Assembly (NCBI GenBank): GCA_023433685.1
Contig: JAEYUD010000176.1
Span: forward strand, 1 to 34,467
Direction of reading: 5' to 3'
DNA: 34,467 nt
Source: Bacteroidota bacterium
GTDB lineage: Bacteria; Bacteroidota; Ignavibacteria; Ignavibacteriales; Ignavibacteriaceae
Shown: positions 31,501 to 34,467 of the stretch, piece by piece
How the letters are laid out: each line of letters starts with the position of its first letter
Numbering within the stretch: the stretch's first letter is position 1
Translations under genes and position numbers: made by a program
The notes under the pieces: generated by a model
The model's input: the letters and a program-made list of their open reading frames with translations, nothing else
Databases searched by the model: none
Told to the model about the DNA's origin: nothing

Positions 31501-32156
31501 GCTACACCCAGAAGGCGAAGATCAATGGACAGTCGCTTTATATCAGAACAGGCGAGTATGACAACGGTCAGCTTGGTGAAATATTCATCGATATGCACCG
31601 TGAAGGAGCCACTGTAAGAAGCCTCCTGAACAGTTTCGCGATATCGATATCGCTCGGTTTGCAGCATGGTGTGCCACTCGAAGAATTTGTTGATGCTTTT
31701 GTATTTACAAGGTTCGAGCCGTCGGGTGTTGTCACAGGAAACCAGAGGATCAAATTCTCAACCTCAGTTATCGACTATATTTTCCGTGAACTCGCAGTGA
31801 CCTACCTCAACAGGTACGATCTCGCGCATGTTAGTGCCGATGATCTGCTTTCTTCGACAAAAATAAACAAATCGAATGAGGAGTTTGAGAGCGAAGAACT
31901 GATCAGTGAGAACCTGTACGAAACGGGAAGTGCCACCGCGGTTGAATATAACTCAAAGCTCTCCTCCTCGAACACGAAGGAGACCACTTCGAAATTCCTG
32001 AACACCACTTCCAATGCCGTCAAGATCCAGGTTGAGAGGGCAAGGGAAAAAGGCTACACGGGTGATATCTGTACAGAGTGCAACAGTATGACAATGGTGC
32101 GGAACGGCACATGTCTGAAGTGCATGACCTGCGGATCCACCAGCGGTTGCAGTTGA
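28578..32156 (+). CDS. nrdJ: Class II (adenosylcobalamin-dependent) ribonucleoside-diphosphate reductase NrdJ
   Basis: Makes deoxyribonucleotides using a thiyl radical generated from vitamin B12 and needs no oxygen. The 1192-residue protein is of the large NrdJ type. The radical site is N483-C485-E487 in NPCSEYMF. The reducing cysteines are C199 (PHACFIQS) and C496 (TACNLASMNL); the 11-residue gap from C485 to C496 equals that of the Thermotoga enzyme. The phosphate loop is IAPTGTIGILMDCDTTGVEP. The tail has a Cys-rich zinc-ribbon-like end (C1165, C1168, C1179, C1182, C1185, C1191) that recharges the active site. No intein or split is seen. A strong terminator follows. Confidence 0.96.
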   Translation: MKITRLFTKTDQNGKNSITYVPRNSEIRNPDGKLIFGMQNILVPSTWSQVAVDILAQKYFRKAGVPKLLRKLAEEGVPEWLQPSVPDSENLVKLPENERFTSETDSRQVFHRLAGNWTYWAWKGGYFTGEEDAKAYYDEMFYMLANQMAAPNSPQWFNTGLNWAYGISGPSQGHFYVDYQTGKLVASDDAYTHPQPHACFIQSIGDDLVNDGGIMDLWVREARLFKYGSGTGTNFSKIRGSEEPLSGGGKSSGLMSFLKIGDRSAGAIKSGGTTRRAAKMVCLDLDHPDIEEFVNWKVIEEQKVASLVTGSKLNNLHLNNIMKACYAEHPENDRFNPKLNMKLQKAVIEAKKALIPNNYIERVIQLAKLGYTSIEFPIYDTDWNSEAYTTVSGQNSNNSVRIPNEFMNSVLDDGSWNLYWRTEKKKAKNEGRAPKAAKTLRARDLWEEISLAAWNCADPGLQFHTTINEWHTCPEDGEINASNPCSEYMFLDDTACNLASMNLLKFYDAEKNKFNIKAYRHASRLWTMTLETSVLMAQFPSKEIAQLSYDFRTLGLGYANLGALLMQQGIPYDSEEAFAIAGAITAIMHFSAYATSAEMAKEFGTFSGFERNREQMLRVIRNHRRAAYNEAVEDYEGLSITPMGIDPAKCPADLLEAARQDADRALELGTKHGFRNAQVTVIAPTGTIGILMDCDTTGVEPDFALVKFKKLAGGGYFKIINQSVPPALKRLGYTQNEIDEIIKYAVGAGSLKGCPYINAASLRAKGFTEEAIAIVESQMPSVFDISFAFNKYTLGVDFLKGLGIAEDDMDSPDFNLLKKLGFSRQEISSANDYVCGTMTIEGAPSLKVEHYPVFDTANKCGKKGTRFLKAMAHIKMMAAAQPFISGAISKTINLPYQATVDDVKDAYLQSWKLCLKANALYRDGSKLSQPLNSLIDDDMQDIYEAQEENNIVKVAERIIHRYIAKRRRLPDRRKGYTQKAKINGQSLYIRTGEYDNGQLGEIFIDMHREGATVRSLLNSFAISISLGLQHGVPLEEFVDAFVFTRFEPSGVVTGNQRIKFSTSVIDYIFRELAVTYLNRYDLAHVSADDLLSSTKINKSNEEFESEELISENLYETGSATAVEYNSKLSSSNTKETTSKFLNTTSNAVKIQVERAREKGYTGDICTECNSMTMVRNGTCLKCMTCGSTSGCS

Positions 32157-32206
32157 CGCGACTGATTGGTCCACACGACTGATTAAAGTAAAAAGGTAAA
32201 TTACAG

Positions 32207-32238
32207 AAAAAGCTCCGGTGACCCCGGAGCTTTTTTTT
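32207..32238 (+). terminator. Intrinsic terminator of nrdJ
   Basis: AGCTCCGG (32211-32218) pairs with CCGGAGCT (32224-32231) around a five-base loop. The stem is extended by AAAA/TTTT and followed by a run of eight T (32231-32238). Confidence 0.92.
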
Positions 32239-32253
32239 ATGTGTCTCAATTAA

Positions 32254-32282
32254 TTGTTTTTCCAGAAAATAATGTAAGTTTA
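32254..32282 (+). promoter_or_regulatory. Candidate promoter for the barrel-protein gene
   Basis: TTG (32254-32256) and TAAGTTTA (32275-32282) are 18 bases apart, close to the TTTG / TAnnTTTG pattern with one mismatch in the last base. It lies between the nrdJ terminator and the next ATG. Weak evidence. Confidence 0.3.
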
Positions 32283-32306
32283 GCGTGATTATCCTGGAGA
32301 TTTTCT

Positions 32307-33554
32307 ATGAATACAGCAGTTATTGTCGACAATGCGCAACTCATTGAGAATAAATCAGTTATCACCACATTTAGAGCAATTCCTGCAACATTTTTAACCG
32401 AATTTGCTCACTCCATAATTAAAGCAGTAGTGATACTTTTTACACTGCTCCACTCATATGTTAGTCCTCAATCCAAAATTGACCTCAAAGACTACAAAAA
32501 CAGTTTTGCCCTCGATCCGGTGATCATGATAGATATTAATGATAACTTGTATAAAGGGTACTTTCTCGAACTTAATGGTGATTCGCTAAAACTGTTTTTC
32601 AGCTCAAGTCCTCAAAGTGTTTCTCTAAGTTCGATAAAATACTTAAAGATCATTCCGAGCCGTACCACAAGAAACAGCACACTAAACCTTGGGATCGCCG
32701 GTGCATTCGGCGCGCAGCTGCTGATGAGGAAAAATGAATGGCAATCTGACAGGTTCATTCAGACAGATGGTCTCTGGAGCCACATACTTGTCGGGGTTCT
32801 GGGGGCGTTAGGTGGTGGGCTTATCGGGCTTGGCATAGATATGGTAAACAGTGAGAATGTTCTTGAATTTTATCTCCAGAACCCGAAAGATGTTGAAAAG
32901 TTGCAAAAAGTTATTCTACAGAAATCTGCCAGGAATGGACCAAATCTTTACTACGAGATATCAAATGTTTACTCCAGGGTCGATCCAACATACAGAGGTA
33001 TCCAGGGATACTACACCAACACAGAAAATGTATCATTGAATGTATTCAGGAGTTTAAAACTCACCTTCAATGTCAGTGAGAGGCTTGAAGCAGGTCTCGC
33101 GATGTATTCCGCGGCCGAACCGAACCTTAAATATACTTCCAATTTTCAGACCGGATATGTTAATGAGGAGATGTCGAACAAGGTTTATGGTTATTACGCC
33201 ACCGCATTCTATGATCTTTTGGGGAGGTCGGATGGGGATGCGTTCTCGTTAAAACCTGGTCTTGGAATTGGTTTCGCGAATCTTGACTATACTGTCACAA
33301 AAATCAAGACGGTTTATGACAACATAAACTTTAAAAGCACTACCACAAATGAGTCGAATAACCTCAACAGAACCTTGTTCAGTGGATTTCTTGCTTTCGA
33401 TGTAAGATTTTTCGCGACACAGGGAGTCTCAATTGCCTTATCAGGAGATTATGTTTTTATCCCGGAAAGAACCATCTCTTCAGATTTACCGGGAGAAAAT
33501 GGCAGATCTCTCGGAAACTTCAGCCTTGGTTTGAGCCTTGGGCTGCACTTCTAA
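32307..33554 (+). CDS. Putative outer membrane beta-barrel protein of unknown function
   Basis: I do not recognise the family. The 415-residue product starts at ATG 32307 after CTGGAG at normal spacing. A hydrophobic stretch lies at about 36-52 after an unusually long polar N-terminus, so it is either a late signal peptide or an anchor. Residues 70-115 form a small beta domain (DNLYKGYFLELNGDSLKLFF, VSLSSIKYLKII), and about 158-178 is a Gly-rich hydrophobic segment (LVGVLGALGGGLIGLGI). The rest, from about 215, looks like alternating amphipathic strands. It ends LGLHF with a terminal Phe, as in outer membrane barrels recognised by BamA. It is probably in one operon with the lipoprotein gene 18 bases downstream. 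Confidence 0.65.
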   Translation: MNTAVIVDNAQLIENKSVITTFRAIPATFLTEFAHSIIKAVVILFTLLHSYVSPQSKIDLKDYKNSFALDPVIMIDINDNLYKGYFLELNGDSLKLFFSSSPQSVSLSSIKYLKIIPSRTTRNSTLNLGIAGAFGAQLLMRKNEWQSDRFIQTDGLWSHILVGVLGALGGGLIGLGIDMVNSENVLEFYLQNPKDVEKLQKVILQKSARNGPNLYYEISNVYSRVDPTYRGIQGYYTNTENVSLNVFRSLKLTFNVSERLEAGLAMYSAAEPNLKYTSNFQTGYVNEEMSNKVYGYYATAFYDLLGRSDGDAFSLKPGLGIGFANLDYTVTKIKTVYDNINFKSTTTNESNNLNRTLFSGFLAFDVRFFATQGVSIALSGDYVFIPERTISSDLPGENGRSLGNFSLGLSLGLHF

Positions 33555-33572
33555 TACAGAAAGAATTGTATC

Positions 33573-34467
33573 ATGAAACGCAAATTGTTCTCCTCATTTC
33601 TCATCGTGGTGCTAATGCACTACTTCCAGGGGTGTATAGTTTACAAAGACTCGAAAGAACCTGATACAGAGGGCCTCCAAAACAGTGGAACGAAAATTGT
33701 GAGTGCCGTACTTTTTTCAGGGGAGGTGATAAAGTTTGATAATAATGGTGGCGAAGTGGTTTCCAGAAAAGCAGGTAGCGGTGGCAAATCTGACACTCTC
33801 ACTGGTTGTTTTGTGGAGGGGATAACTGATAGTAAATCCTTTGTTCAAATACCGGTGGATAAAGTGCTTTACGTGGTCAACAAAAAAATTGACGGGGTTA
33901 TGACCTTTGTCGCGACGGTGGGTGTGCTTACCGGCGCGGCCCTTGTGGTAGTGCTAATCGCGCTTGCAACCAAGAAATCTTGCCCCTTCATCTACTCTTT
34001 TGACGGAACGAATTATATTTTTGATGCCGAACCTTTGGGTGGAGCGGTCGCGAAGGTGTTTGAAAGAACAGATTATTCAAAACTCGCGCACCTGAAAGAA
34101 ACGGATGGTGTTTATAAACTCCGGATCACAAATGAAGTCTACGAAACTGAATATATCGATGAAATGACTCTGTTCGTTGTCGATCACCCAAAGGGGACTG
34201 CCGTGACCATGAACAACAACGGAAAGATATACGCTCTTAAGAACATGGAAACTCCCGTTTACGCGACAGATGAAAACGGACAGGATATTACCCCCTTTGT
34301 TCGTGATAAAGATGATGTAATCTGGATGTCCAGAATGCCTGTTAGCGACGGCAACAAACTCCGGCACAGTATCTCCCTCGGGTTCAAGAAACCTGCAGGA
34401 GCCAGGAAGGCGTGGTTGGTTTACAATACAGGCACCACTCATTGGGGTTCGGTTATGATCTCGGAGA
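33573..34467 (+). CDS. Putative lipoprotein of unknown function (3' truncated by window)
   Basis: The frame is open from ATG 33573 to the window end (298 codons seen), so it is partial. The N-terminus has a lipoprotein-like signal with Q-G-C (Cys21). Residues 40-103 form a small beta domain ending PVDKVLYVVNKK, similar in layout to the upstream protein's SLSSIKYLKII region. A hydrophobic segment follows (about 109-132). Then comes KKSCPFIYSFDGTNYIFDAE, after which ERTDYSKLAHLKETDGVYKL and IDEMTLFVVDHP look like a conserved soluble domain that I associate with uncharacterised proteins of Bacteroidota and Acidobacteria. No function can be given. Confidence 0.75.
   Translation, partial: MKRKLFSSFLIVVLMHYFQGCIVYKDSKEPDTEGLQNSGTKIVSAVLFSGEVIKFDNNGGEVVSRKAGSGGKSDTLTGCFVEGITDSKSFVQIPVDKVLYVVNKKIDGVMTFVATVGVLTGAALVVVLIALATKKSCPFIYSFDGTNYIFDAEPLGGAVAKVFERTDYSKLAHLKETDGVYKLRITNEVYETEYIDEMTLFVVDHPKGTAVTMNNNGKIYALKNMETPVYATDENGQDITPFVRDKDDVIWMSRMPVSDGNKLRHSISLGFKKPAGARKAWLVYNTGTTHWGSVMISE

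Overview
The window reads as a chromosomal segment from a bacterium of the Bacteroidota/Chlorobi/Ignavibacteria (FCB) lineage, probably Ignavibacteria-like. The reasons are the secY-map-infA order without adk, a short SigA of the Bacteroidota kind, DUF4402 secreted proteins, a TPR-membrane-AraC regulator, a LytS/LytTR pair and a large B12-dependent ribonucleotide reductase. The assignment is inferred from family content, not from a database search.

Layout. (1) 1-5811: the end of the spc operon and the alpha operon (rplO end, secY, map, infA, rpmJ, rpsM, rpsK, rpsD, rpoA, rplQ), closed by a strong terminator. (2) 5869-9599: engB, a membrane GAF/degenerate-GGDEF protein, and deoB, which seems to start on an ATC codon. 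(3) 9715-11875: two tandem bacterial-microcompartment vertex (EutN/CcmL) genes, sigA and a NlpC/P60 lipoprotein. (4) 11902-21786: the most interesting part. A membrane-bound TPR/AraC regulator is followed by a 450-base leader with several hairpins, seven tandem DUF4402 secreted proteins, a PapD-like chaperone and an usher-like outer membrane protein. The seven small proteins carry the C-terminal chaperone-usher pilin signature (Gly 14 from the end, penultimate Tyr). The first three and last three are paralogous triplets, and six of seven start codons sit in a small inverted repeat. I read this as a divergent chaperone-usher fibre system. (5) 21831-23791: a tandem hairpin repeat and a thioredoxin-domain lipoprotein on the minus strand. 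(6) 23954-25684: a DEDDh exonuclease fused to the GIY-YIG and Fe-S half of UvrC. (7) 25696-28198 (minus): a LiaF-like membrane protein, a LytS-type kinase and a LytTR regulator, overlapping by 4 bases at each junction. (8) 28578-32156: nrdJ with its terminator. (9) 32307-end: a putative outer membrane barrel protein and a lipoprotein cut off by the window edge.

How the parts work together. Region 1 is translation, secretion and transcription housekeeping. Region 4 looks self-contained: sensor-regulator, subunits, chaperone and usher, with a GC-rich hairpin between subunit and assembly genes that could set subunit excess. DeoB beside two microcompartment vertex genes hints at a satellite of a deoxyribose- or aldehyde-processing compartment, but no hexamer shell gene or enzyme cluster is in the window. 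No tRNA, rRNA, CRISPR array, transposase or phage gene was seen.
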